Made by a program: the position numbers and the translations under genes. A model generated the notes under the pieces. The model searched no databases. It saw nothing but the letters and a program-made list of their open reading frames with translations, and was not told where the DNA came from. This document shows, in pieces, positions 23,335 through 31,394 of a stretch of DNA of 64,000 nt. Source of the DNA: Mycobacterium sp. E1214. GTDB taxonomy: Bacteria; Actinomycetota; Actinomycetes; Mycobacteriales; Mycobacteriaceae. The stretch is taken from assembly GCF_001666755.1 (NCBI RefSeq), contig NZ_LZJC01000140.1, positions 1-64,000 of the forward strand. The letters run 5' to 3'. Position 1 is the first letter of the stretch. Each line of letters opens with the position of its first letter.

Positions 23335-24714
23335 TTAGCAGCCCTTGAGGCGGGTCGCCAAGTAATCGGTCACGGCGTCGATGCCGACCCGTTCCTGCGT
23401 CATGTCGTCGCGGCGGCGCACCGTCACCGCGTGGTCGTCGAGGGAGTCGAAATCGACGGTCACGCAGTACGGCGTCCCGACCTCGTCCTGGCGGCGGTAC
23501 CGGCGCCCGATCGCGCCGGCGTCGTCGAAATCGATGTTCCAGTACTGGCGCAACTCCGCGGCGAGGTCGCGCGCCTTGGGGCTCAGGTCGGCGTGCCGCG
23601 ACAGCGGCAGCACCGCCGCCTTGGTGGGCGCCAACCGCGGGTCCAGGCGCAGCACCGTGCGTTTCTCCAGCACCCCTTTGGCATTGGGGGCCTCGTCCTC
23701 GACGTAGGCGTCGATGAGGAACGCCATGAACGACCGCGTCAGCCCGGCCGCCGGCTCGATCACGTACGGGACGTAGCGGGTGTCACTGACCTGGTCGTAG
23801 TAGGACAGGTCGACACCGGAATGCTTTGCGTGCGTTGACAAGTCGAAATCGGTGCGGTTCGCGATGCCTTCCAGTTCGCCCCACGGGTTGCCGGCGAAGC
23901 CGAATTTGTACTCGATGTCCACGGTCCGGTCGGAGTAGTGCGAGAGCTTGTCGGCGGGGTGCTCGAACAACCGCATGTTCTGCGGATCGATACCCAGGTC
24001 GACATACCATTGGTGGCGGGTGTCGATCCAATACTGGTGCCATTCCTTGGCGGTCGACGGCTCGACGAAAAACTCCATTTCCATTTGCTCGAACTCGCGG
24101 GTCCGGAAAATGAAGTTGCCGGGCGTGATCTCGTTGCGGAAGCTCTTGCCGATCTGACCAATCCCGAACGGCGGTTTGCGGCGCGAGGTGGTCACCACGT
24201 TGGCGAAGTTGACGAAGATGCCCTGGGCGGTTTCCGGGCGCAGATAGTGCAGCCCCTCCTCGGTCTCGATGGGCCCGAGGTAGGTCTTGAGCATCATGTT
24301 GAATTCGCGCGGTTCGGTCCACTGGCCGGGGTCGCCGGTGTCCGGGTCGCGGATGTCGGCGAGGCCGTTGGGCGGTGGGTGCCCATGCTTGGCCTCGTAG
24401 GCCTCGATGAGGTGGTCGGCCCGGTAGCGCTTGTGCGTGATCAGCGACTCGACCAGCGGATCGTTGAACACCTCGACGTGCCCGGAGGCGACCCACACCT
24501 GGCGCGGCAGGATGATCGAGGAGTCGAGGCCGACGACGTCGTCGCGGCCGGTCACCACCGCGCGCCACCACTGCCGCTTGATGTTCTCCTTGAGCTCGAC
24601 GCCGAGCGGGCCGTAGTCCCACGCCGACCTCGTGCCACCGTAGATCTCCCCGGAGGGATAGACGAAGCCACGCCGTTTGGCCAGGTTCACTACGGTGTCG
24701 ATGACGGACGCCAC
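23335..24714 (-). CDS. glyS: Glycyl-tRNA synthetase
   Basis: This class II synthetase charges tRNA-Gly. Family motifs are GFVYPSGEIYGG, WDYGPLGVELKENIK, RPETAQGIFVNF and GKSFRNEITPGNFIFRTREF (motif 2), and PYVIEPAAGLTRSF (motif 3). The GTG at 24714 gives 459 residues and matches the start of the M. tuberculosis protein; ATG codons at 24789 and 24819 in frame would add 25 or 35 residues. The upstream one lies in the operator of the divergent smtB gene, which argues against it. The gene is divergent from smtB-zur, as in M. tuberculosis. Confidence 0.95.
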   Translation of the reverse strand: MASVIDTVVNLAKRRGFVYPSGEIYGGTRSAWDYGPLGVELKENIKRQWWRAVVTGRDDVVGLDSSIILPRQVWVASGHVEVFNDPLVESLITHKRYRADHLIEAYEAKHGHPPPNGLADIRDPDTGDPGQWTEPREFNMMLKTYLGPIETEEGLHYLRPETAQGIFVNFANVVTTSRRKPPFGIGQIGKSFRNEITPGNFIFRTREFEQMEMEFFVEPSTAKEWHQYWIDTRHQWYVDLGIDPQNMRLFEHPADKLSHYSDRTVDIEYKFGFAGNPWGELEGIANRTDFDLSTHAKHSGVDLSYYDQVSDTRYVPYVIEPAAGLTRSFMAFLIDAYVEDEAPNAKGVLEKRTVLRLDPRLAPTKAAVLPLSRHADLSPKARDLAAELRQYWNIDFDDAGAIGRRYRRQDEVGTPYCVTVDFDSLDDHAVTVRRRDDMTQERVGIDAVTDYLATRLKGC

Positions 24715-24813
24715 GGGGCGCTCCACTCCCTTTCTCAGCTCGGACAAGCGGGCGCGACGGGTGGCCGCGGCCCGCGAAACCTCAGCCATGGTATCGACCG
24801 GCGCCGCCGTCTT

Positions 24814-24837
24814 TGACATGCGTCATCGTGCATGTGA
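24814..24837. promoter_or_regulatory. Imperfect palindrome, probable SmtB operator
   Basis: ACATGC (24816-24821) and GCATGT (24830-24835) form an inverted repeat around 8 bases, with partial symmetry further out (T..ACATGC and GCATGT..A). It lies in the gap between divergent glyS and smtB. SmtB/ArsR repressors bind such 12-2-12-like palindromes upstream of their own genes, so autoregulation by zinc is likely. The assignment rests on position and symmetry. Confidence 0.6.
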
Positions 24838-24905
24838 CAGTGGAAGGTAGCCCGGCGCTCGAGTCGACCGCGACTACCGCGCCCACCTGGCACTCCTTCG
24901 AGGTG

Positions 24906-25361
24906 ATGACGAGTTCCATGACGATGCCCTCCCCCGCGCCCTCCCCCGCTTCGCCCTCGCCGGCGGCCGCCACCCCGCCCGGTGCCGGCGGCATGGCGCT
25001 GGAGGTCGACGCGCACGATCACGGCGCGCTCGAGGCGGGCCTATCCGGCCTGACCGACTACCCGGTCCCGCCGCCGCGGGAGATCCTCGACGCGGCCGGC
25101 GAACTGCTGCGCGCGCTGGCCGCGCCCGTGCGGATCGCGATCGTGCTGCAGCTGCGCGAGTCGCACCGCTGCGTGCACGAGCTGGTCGACGCGCTGGGCG
25201 TGCCGCAACCGCTGGTGAGCCAGCACCTCAAGATCCTCAAGGCGGCCGGCGTGGTCACCGGCGAACGGTCGGGCCGCGAGGTGCTCTACCGGCTGGCCGA
25301 CCATCACCTGGCGCACATCGTGGTCGACGCCGTCGCGCACGCCGGCGAGGACGCGCCGTGA
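24906..25361 (+). CDS. smtB: Zinc-sensing ArsR/SmtB repressor
   Basis: The 151-residue product matches Rv2358, a zinc-responsive SmtB repressor. Residues 1-60 are a poorly conserved Pro/Ala- and His-bearing front. The winged helix-turn-helix follows (EILDAAGELLRALAAPVRIAIV, then the recognition helix VPQPLVSQHLKILKAAGVV). The C-terminal helix ADHHLAHIVVDAVAH carries the acidic and histidine ligands of an alpha5-type zinc site. ATG 24906 was chosen; earlier starts run into the operator. In M. tuberculosis it represses itself and the zur gene behind it when zinc is low. The palindrome at 24814-24837 fits this. Confidence 0.9.
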   Translation: MTSSMTMPSPAPSPASPSPAAATPPGAGGMALEVDAHDHGALEAGLSGLTDYPVPPPREILDAAGELLRALAAPVRIAIVLQLRESHRCVHELVDALGVPQPLVSQHLKILKAAGVVTGERSGREVLYRLADHHLAHIVVDAVAHAGEDAP

Positions 25362-25433
25362 GCACGCCGGCGACGATGCAGAGCGAACCGATGAGGTGGG
25401 GGCACCCCCCGCTTGCGGAGGAGAGCGGCGCCG

Positions 25434-25823
25434 ATGGCTGAAGCGAGCGTCCGCTCCACCCGCCAGCGGGCGGCGATCGCCACGCTGCTGGAGACCCTCG
25501 ACGAATTCCGCTCGGCCCAGGAACTGCACGACGAGCTGCGGCAGCGGGGCGAGAACATCGGGCTGACCACCGTCTACCGGACGTTGCAGTCGATGGCCGC
25601 GGCCGGCCTGATCGACACGCTGCGCACCGACACCGGGGAGTCGGTCTACCGGCGCTGCTCCGAGCACCACCACCATCACCTGGTGTGCCGCGACTGCGGC
25701 GCCACCATCGAGGTGGGCGACCACGAGGTCGAGCAGTGGGCGGCCGAGGTGGCGGCCAAGCACGGCTTCTCCGACGTCAGCCACACCATCGAGATCTTCG
25801 GGACCTGCGCCGACTGCCGGTGA
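25434..25823 (+). CDS. zur: Zinc uptake regulator (Fur family)
   Basis: The 129-residue protein is Zur/FurB (Rv2359), which represses zinc uptake, alternative ribosomal protein and esx-3 genes when zinc is plentiful. The DNA-binding part has STRQRAAIATLLE and LTTVYRTLQSMA. Metal sites are in the histidine run YRRCSEHHHHHLVC, CRDCG and the final CADC, the last two forming the structural zinc site. The ATG follows GGAGGAGAG. It lies 72 bases after smtB and is expected to be co-transcribed and released by SmtB when zinc rises. Confidence 0.93.
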   Translation: MAEASVRSTRQRAAIATLLETLDEFRSAQELHDELRQRGENIGLTTVYRTLQSMAAAGLIDTLRTDTGESVYRRCSEHHHHHLVCRDCGATIEVGDHEVEQWAAEVAAKHGFSDVSHTIEIFGTCADCR

Positions 25824-25834
25824 TTCGTGGCGTG

Positions 25835-26263
25835 TCAGGCGGTGAGAGTGCGCCCGATTCCGGCGCCGGTGTCGAGCACCAGCAGGATCAGGGTGCGCAG
25901 CGCCTCGTCGGTGAGGCCGGCGCCGGGGAAGTTGTAACGCAGCATCACGTCGGCGGTCTTCGACGCCCCCCTGCTCGAGTTGCGTTGCACCGCGGCCTTT
26001 TTCGCCTTCTCGATCAGCGTGACGCTGCCGAAGTTGGTGTCGCGCGCGGCCGCCGACACCTGGTCGGCCACCTTCTTGGTCAGCGGCAGGTCCCACGCCA
26101 GGATCTGGGTGAGCGAGATCAGGTCGAGGTCCTCGGCGATGTTGACCACCCGCAGCGAGGCGATGGTTCCGTCGTGCCGCACGGTCAGCGCGCCGTCGTC
26201 CTCCCGCACGAACGCGACGACGTCGGCGAGCACCGAGGGCAGGCGTTGTTGTAGCGAGGGCAT
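25835..26263 (-). CDS. Conserved hypothetical protein, Rv2360c-like
   Basis: The 142-residue protein equals Rv2360c in length and place. It is predicted to be soluble and mixed alpha/beta (LTVRHDGTIASLRVVNIAED, LISLTQILAWDLPLTKKVAD), with a C-terminal helix. The ATG shares one base with the uppS stop, so it is translated with uppS. No known domain is recognised. Confidence 0.8.
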   Translation of the reverse strand: MPSLQQRLPSVLADVVAFVREDDGALTVRHDGTIASLRVVNIAEDLDLISLTQILAWDLPLTKKVADQVSAAARDTNFGSVTLIEKAKKAAVQRNSSRGASKTADVMLRYNFPGAGLTDEALRTLILLVLDTGAGIGRTLTA

Positions 26264-27132
26264 CACGCGCTCCCGAATCGACGGTTGCGCGCGGCGTATT
26301 CCTCGCAGGCCGCCCACAGGTCGCGGCGGTCGTAGTCGGGCCACAGCTTGTCCTGGAAGATGTACTCGGCGTAGGCCGCCTGCCACAGCATGAAGTTGCT
26401 GGACCGCTGCTCCCCCGAGGTCCGCAAGAACAGGTCGACGTCGGGGATGTCGGGGCGTTGCAGGTGCTGGGCCACCGTCGACTCGGTGATGCGCTGCGGG
26501 TTCAGCCGGCCGGCCGCTGCCAGTTGGGCGATTTGCTTTGTGGCCTCGGCGATTTCGGCGCGGCCGCCGTAGTTGACGCAATAGTTGACGGTGATGACGT
26601 CGTTGTCCTTGGTCATCTCCTCGGCGATCGCCAGTTCGTTGATGACGCTGCGCCACAGGCGGGGCCGCGAGCCCACCCAGCGGATCTTCACCCCGATCGC
26701 CCGCAGGTTGACCCGACGCATGCGCACCACGTCCCGGTTGAAGCCCATCAGGAAGCGAACCTCCTCGGGCGAGCGCTTCCAGTTCTCGGTGGAAAAGGCG
26801 TACAGGCTCAACCACTTGACGCCGATTTCGATTGCGCCGCAGACGATGTCGATGACCACCGCCTCGCCGGCCTTGTGGCCGTCGGTGCGGGTCAGTCCCT
26901 GCTCGGTGGCCCACCGGCCGTTGCCGTCCATCACGATGGCCACGTGCCGGGGCAGGCGCTCCGCCGGGATGCGCGGCGCGGCGGCCTTGGAGACGTGCTG
27001 CGGCGGCCGGCTGGGCCCCCCACCCGGAGACGGCGGCAGGTCCGGGAAGACGACGGGCCAGGTCGACTTGTCGGGGAACACCGGGTAGTCGTCGGGCGCC
27101 GGGGGCAGCTGCGGGAAGCGGCTAGTGGTCAC
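26263..27132 (-). CDS. uppS: Decaprenyl diphosphate synthase (cis-prenyltransferase)
   Basis: This 289-residue enzyme extends a shorter allylic diphosphate with isopentenyl diphosphate to decaprenyl diphosphate, the carrier lipid for arabinogalactan, lipoarabinomannan and peptidoglycan precursors. Cis-prenyltransferase motifs are present: HVAIVMDGNGRWA with the catalytic Asp, GVKWLSLYAFSTENW, and the C-terminal DLFLRTSGEQRSSNFMLWQ with YAEYIF. It corresponds to Rv2361c. The GTG at 27132 was used. The N-terminal 60 residues are proline-rich, as in the M. tuberculosis enzyme. Confidence 0.94.
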   Translation of the reverse strand: MTTSRFPQLPPAPDDYPVFPDKSTWPVVFPDLPPSPGGGPSRPPQHVSKAAAPRIPAERLPRHVAIVMDGNGRWATEQGLTRTDGHKAGEAVVIDIVCGAIEIGVKWLSLYAFSTENWKRSPEEVRFLMGFNRDVVRMRRVNLRAIGVKIRWVGSRPRLWRSVINELAIAEEMTKDNDVITVNYCVNYGGRAEIAEATKQIAQLAAAGRLNPQRITESTVAQHLQRPDIPDVDLFLRTSGEQRSSNFMLWQAAYAEYIFQDKLWPDYDRRDLWAACEEYAARNRRFGSA

Positions 27133-27167
27133 TCACGCCCCGCTGGCCTCGGGTGGGGAACACGGTG

Positions 27168-27236
27168 GCGTTGTGCCCGCCTCGCAGCGACAAGTCTCGA
27201 CGTCCCGCGGTTGTCGCTGTGAGGCGGGCACAACGC
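27168..27236. repeat. Long near-perfect inverted repeat between recO and uppS
   Basis: A 26-base arm (27168-27193) pairs with 27211-27236 with one mismatch and a 17-base loop. The arms contain TTGTGCCCGCCTCGCAGCG. There is no T tract, so it is not a textbook terminator. It could be a transcript-stabilising hairpin, a REP/MITE-like scattered element, or a rho-independent terminator of the mycobacterial type without a T tract. It separates recO from uppS. Confidence 0.75.
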
Positions 27237-27297
27237 ATGCCGGCCCGACACAGGTGCCGGTGCGACGGGTGTGATCACGGCGCGCAGAGTCGTCCCG

Positions 27298-28095
27298 TCA
27301 ACCACAGTCGCTATCCTGCCCGATCAGCGCCGCGCGCCGTTCGGCGATGGTGCGGTCGATGCGATACGTCCGCTCGACCAGGGGCAACGTCTTGAGCTGG
27401 CGCTCCAGATGCCATTGCAGATGCGCGGCGACCAACCCGCTGACATAGCTGCGGTGCGCCTGCGGTGTCTGTTCGGCGAAGTCCCAGTCGCCGTCGTGCA
27501 GCGCGGACATCAGGTCCAGCACCCCCGGGGGCGGCGTGGTCGCACCGGCCGGGCGGCAGTGACCGCAGACGCTGCCGCCCGCGCCGACGTGAAACGCCCG
27601 GTGCGGGCCCGGGGTGGCACAGCGGGCGCACTCGGTGAGCGCCGGGGCCCACCCGGCGATGCCCATCGCGCGCAGCAGGTAGGCGTCCAGCAGCAGCTCC
27701 CGCGACCGGCGGCCGTCGGCCACCGCCCGCAAGGCGCTCACCGTGAGGCGGTGCAGCGCCGGGACGGGCGCCCGCTCCTCGCCGGCGAGCCGCTCGGCGG
27801 TTTCCAGCATCGCGCACCCGCAGGTGTACCGGCCGTAGTCGCTGACGATGTCGGTGGCGAAGGCGTCGATCGACACGACCTGGGTGACGATGTCGAGGTT
27901 GCGGCCGGGGTGCAGTTGCGCGTCGATATGGGCAAACGGCTCCAGCCGGGCACCGAATTTGCTGCGGGTGCGCCGCACGCCCTTGGCCACTGCCCGGACC
28001 AGCCCGTGGTCACGGGTCAACAGGGTGACGATCCGGTCGGCTTCGCCGAGCTTGTGCTGGCGCAGCACAACAGCTCGGTCTCGGTACAGCCGCAT
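27298..28095 (-). CDS. recO: DNA repair protein RecO
   Basis: RecO (265 residues, as in M. tuberculosis) helps load RecA onto SSB-coated DNA. The N-terminal OB-fold begins MRLYRDRAVVLRQHKLGEADRIV. A four-cysteine zinc site is formed by CARCATPG and CGHC. ATG 28095 gives the canonical start; the open frame extends far upstream through the amidase gene in the opposite strand and is spurious there. Confidence 0.95.
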   Translation of the reverse strand: MRLYRDRAVVLRQHKLGEADRIVTLLTRDHGLVRAVAKGVRRTRSKFGARLEPFAHIDAQLHPGRNLDIVTQVVSIDAFATDIVSDYGRYTCGCAMLETAERLAGEERAPVPALHRLTVSALRAVADGRRSRELLLDAYLLRAMGIAGWAPALTECARCATPGPHRAFHVGAGGSVCGHCRPAGATTPPPGVLDLMSALHDGDWDFAEQTPQAHRSYVSGLVAAHLQWHLERQLKTLPLVERTYRIDRTIAERRAALIGQDSDCG

Positions 28096-28156
28096 CACAA
28101 TAGTTTTGCACCCCGCCGCGACATTACGGGGATCCGCGCCGTTAGTCTCGTACCCC

Positions 28157-29659
28157 GTGATTGGCGCTTCCGGGTCCGGTTTCGGGGCCCTTTCCGGCTC
28201 GGGTTCCGGCCCCGGCCAGCGCCGTCTGCCCACCCTGACCGACCTGCTGTACCAGCTGGCCAGCCGCTCGGTGACGTCCACCACACTGGTCGGGCGCTCG
28301 CTGCACGCCATCCATGCCAGCCAGCCGACGCTCAACGCGTTCCGGGTGGTGCTCACCGAGTCGGCCCTGGCCGACGCCGCGGAGGCCGACCGGCGGCGCG
28401 CGGCCGGCGACACCGCGCCGTTGCTGGGCATCCCGATCGCGGTCAAGGACGACGTCGACATCGCCGGCGTGCCGACCGCCTTCGGCACCGAGGGAGACGT
28501 CGCCCCGGCCACCCACGACTCGGAGGTGGTGCGCCGCCTCAAGGCCGCCGGGGCGGTGATCGTCGGCAAGACCAACACCTGCGAACTGGGCCAATGGCCG
28601 TTCACCAGCGGGCCGGGCTTCGGCCACACCCGCAACCCCTGGTCACGCAGGCACACCCCGGGCGGATCGTCGGGCGGCAGCGCCGCCGCGGTGGCCGCCG
28701 GGCTGGTCACCGCGGCGATCGGCTCCGACGGCGCCGGCAGCATCCGGATCCCCGCGGCGTGGACGCACCTGGTCGGCATCAAGCCGCAGCGGGGTCGCAT
28801 CTCCACCTGGCCGTTGCCCGAGGCGTTCAACGGGATCACCGTCAACGGCGTGCTGGCCCGCACCGTCGCCGACGCGGCGCTCGTGCTCGACGCCGCGTCC
28901 GGAAACGTCGAGGGCGACCGGCACAAGCCCCCGCCCATCACCGCCTCGGATTACGTCGGCAAGGCGCCCGGCCCGCTGAACATCGCGCTGTCCACCCGGT
29001 TCCCGTACACCGGCCTGCGGCCCAAGCTGCACCCCGAGATCCTGGCCGCCACGAAGGCCGTCGGGCACCAACTCGAACTGCTCGGTCACACCGTGGTCCC
29101 GGGCAATCCGGATTACGGCATGCGGCTGTCGTGGGACTTCCTGGCCCGGTCGACGGCGGGCCTGCGGGACTGGGAGGAACGACTGGGTGACGGCGTGGTG
29201 TTCGATCCGCGCACCCTGTCCAACCTGCGCATGGGACACGTGCTGGGACAGGCCATCCTGCGCAGCGCGCGCCGCCACGAAGCCGCCGACCAGCGCCGGG
29301 TCGGTTCGATCTTCGACATCGTGGACGTGGTGTTGGCGCCGACGACCGCGCAACCGCCGCCGCTGGCCCGCGCCTTCGACCGGCTGGGCAGCTTCGGCAC
29401 CGACCGCGCCATGATCGCCGCGTGCCCGCTGACGTTCCCGTGGAACGTGCTGGGCTGGCCGTCGGTCAACGTGCCGGCCGGGTTCACGTCGGAGGGTCTG
29501 CCCATCGGGGTGCAGCTGATGGGACCGGCGAACAGCGAGGGCCTGCTGATCTCCCTGGCCGCCGAGCTGGAGGCGGTGTGCGGATGGTCGACCCGGCAAC
29601 CGATGATGTGGTGGACCGACGCCGCGCCGCCCGCCGGCGCGCCGCCACACCAGCTTTGA
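28157..29659 (+). CDS. amiA2: Amidase (amidase-signature family), AmiA2
   Basis: The protein of 500 residues belongs to the amidase-signature hydrolases and corresponds to Rv2363. The catalytic Ser-cisSer-Lys set is visible: Lys in IPIAVKDDVDIAG, cis-Ser in TPGGSSGGSAAAVAAG, and the nucleophile in GSDGAGSIRIPA. It hydrolyses amides of unknown identity. The GTG at 28157 was chosen; TAGTCT eight bases upstream suggests a leaderless transcript. The first 20 residues are glycine- and serine-rich and probably disordered. Confidence 0.9.
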   Translation: MIGASGSGFGALSGSGSGPGQRRLPTLTDLLYQLASRSVTSTTLVGRSLHAIHASQPTLNAFRVVLTESALADAAEADRRRAAGDTAPLLGIPIAVKDDVDIAGVPTAFGTEGDVAPATHDSEVVRRLKAAGAVIVGKTNTCELGQWPFTSGPGFGHTRNPWSRRHTPGGSSGGSAAAVAAGLVTAAIGSDGAGSIRIPAAWTHLVGIKPQRGRISTWPLPEAFNGITVNGVLARTVADAALVLDAASGNVEGDRHKPPPITASDYVGKAPGPLNIALSTRFPYTGLRPKLHPEILAATKAVGHQLELLGHTVVPGNPDYGMRLSWDFLARSTAGLRDWEERLGDGVVFDPRTLSNLRMGHVLGQAILRSARRHEAADQRRVGSIFDIVDVVLAPTTAQPPPLARAFDRLGSFGTDRAMIAACPLTFPWNVLGWPSVNVPAGFTSEGLPIGVQLMGPANSEGLLISLAAELEAVCGWSTRQPMMWWTDAAPPAGAPPHQL

Positions 29660-29710
29660 CACCCGAACCGCTTCGGGTGCACAGCGTTTGCCGACCCCGG
29701 CACCGGGTAG

Positions 29711-31351
29711 GTGTGCGCAGTGGGGAAACCGGATCATGACGCCGCCGAACTCGATGCCGTGGCACGGGAGCGGTTCGGCTGGGAACGCCTGACCGACGAC
29801 CAACGCAGCGCGATGCGGGCGGTATTGGCCGGGCGCGACCTGCTGGCCGTGATGCCGACGGGTTCGGGCAAGTCGGCGATCTACCAGGTGCCCACCCTGC
29901 TGACCGGCGGTGTGACGCTGGTGGTTTCGCCGCTGATCGCCCTGCAGGACGACCAGCTCGCCGCCATCGAGGAGCATGGCGCGGGCACCGCGGTCGCGAT
30001 CAACTCCGGGCTGCGCGCCGCCGAGCGGCGCCGCGGCTGGGCGGTGGTGGACCGGCACGACGCGAACTTCGTCTTCGTCTCCCCCGAACAGCTCGCCAAC
30101 GACGACGTGGTCGGCCGGCTCACCCGGGCCGAGGTGTCGCTGATCGTCGTGGACGAGGCGCACTGCGTCTCGGCCTGGGGCCACGACTTTCGGCCCGACT
30201 ACCGGCGACTCGGCGAGGTGTTCCGGCGCCTCGGGGCGGCGATCCCGATCGTCGCCCTCACCGCGACGGCGTCGGTGGTGGTCCGCCGCGACATCGTGGA
30301 CCGCCTCGGCCTGCGCGACCCGGTCGTCGTCGTCACCAGCTTCGATCGGCCCAACCTGCACCTAGCCGTCGAACGCCATTTGAGCCCGAAAGACAAACAG
30401 CGCGCGGTCCTCGACGCGATCCCGGGGCTGCCCAGCCCCGGGCTGCTCTACGTCGCGACCCGCAAGGAGGCCGAGAGTTACGCTGAGGCTCTGCGTGACA
30501 AGGGGATTCGAGCGGCGTCGTACCACGCGGGCATGGCCCCCGCCGACCGTGACGAGGTGCACGCAAGCTTCCGCGACGACCAGTACGAGGTCGTGGTGGC
30601 CACGTCGGCGTTCGGTATGGGCATCGACAAACCCAACGTGCGGTTCGTCGCGCACGCCTCGATCCCCGATTCGTTGGACAGCTACTACCAACAGATCGGT
30701 CGGGCGGGCCGCGACGGCGAGGACGCGCTCGCGCTGCTGTTCTATCGGCCCGAAGACCTGGGCCTGGCACGATTTTTCACCACCGGCCGCCCCGACGAGG
30801 AGCTGTTGCGCGCCGCCTATGACGCCCTGGATACGACCCGCCCGACGAAGCTGGCCCAGCTGCGCGAGCGGCTCGGCGTGCGCGGCCGCAAGCTGACCAA
30901 CGCCGTCAACCTGCTCGACGAGGCGGGGGCGGTCCGGTCGACCCGCAAGGGCCTGGTGCGCACGGACGCGGCGACCGATGACGCGGTCGCGCGCGCCCTG
31001 CGGACCGTGGACCTGCGGGAGCGCGTCGACGCGAGCCGGGTCGAGATGATGCGCGGGTACGCCGAGTCGAGCGGCTGCAGAAGGGTTTTCCTGTTGTCCT
31101 ACTTCGGCGAACGGTTGGGCGGCCCCTGTGGGAACTGCGACCGTTGCGCGCACGCGGCCCGGCTGGAGGAGGTCGGCCCCGACGAGCCGGCGTTGCCCGT
31201 GGACACCGCCGTGCGTCATCGTGAGTGGGGCGACGGGGTGGTGATCGGCGGCGACCGAGACCGCTGCACCGTGTTGTTCGAGGAATTCGGCTACCGCACG
31301 CTGTCCATGGCGACGGTGCGCGACCACGGCCTGCTCGAGGTGCGGCGCTGA
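29711..31351 (+). CDS. recQ: RecQ-family ATP-dependent DNA helicase
   Basis: This 546-residue protein has the superfamily 2 helicase motifs of RecQ: MPTGSGKSAIYQVP (Walker A), VVSPLIALQDDQ, DEAHCVSAWGHDFRPDY (DEAH and the RecQ aromatic loop), TSAFGMGIDKPNVRFV and QIGRAGRDGE. A RecQ-type zinc site appears as CRRVFLLSYFGE with CGNCDRC. The C-terminus after residue 490 is a small domain (HREWGDGVVIGGDRDRCTVLF) instead of an HRDC domain. RecQ unwinds forks and recombination intermediates. M. tuberculosis, as I recall, has no full RecQ and no gene at this spot, so this is an insertion relative to it. GTG 29720 is an alternative start. Confidence 0.9.
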   Translation: MCAVGKPDHDAAELDAVARERFGWERLTDDQRSAMRAVLAGRDLLAVMPTGSGKSAIYQVPTLLTGGVTLVVSPLIALQDDQLAAIEEHGAGTAVAINSGLRAAERRRGWAVVDRHDANFVFVSPEQLANDDVVGRLTRAEVSLIVVDEAHCVSAWGHDFRPDYRRLGEVFRRLGAAIPIVALTATASVVVRRDIVDRLGLRDPVVVVTSFDRPNLHLAVERHLSPKDKQRAVLDAIPGLPSPGLLYVATRKEAESYAEALRDKGIRAASYHAGMAPADRDEVHASFRDDQYEVVVATSAFGMGIDKPNVRFVAHASIPDSLDSYYQQIGRAGRDGEDALALLFYRPEDLGLARFFTTGRPDEELLRAAYDALDTTRPTKLAQLRERLGVRGRKLTNAVNLLDEAGAVRSTRKGLVRTDAATDDAVARALRTVDLRERVDASRVEMMRGYAESSGCRRVFLLSYFGERLGGPCGNCDRCAHAARLEEVGPDEPALPVDTAVRHREWGDGVVIGGDRDRCTVLFEEFGYRTLSMATVRDHGLLEVRR

Positions 31352-31394
31352 CGTAGGCGCTTTATCCCGCTGATCGACCGGGTAGTCCTGATTG

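Noticed and set aside
25390..25425. GGTGGGGGCACCCCCC sequence before zur as a terminator or repeat
   Set aside because: The G and C runs could pair, but there is no T tract and the site lies between genes expected to be co-transcribed. I cannot count other copies in the genome.
25641..25690. Run of five histidines in Zur, possibly a tag or artefact
   Set aside because: Mycobacterial Zur proteins naturally carry this HHHHH metal-binding run.
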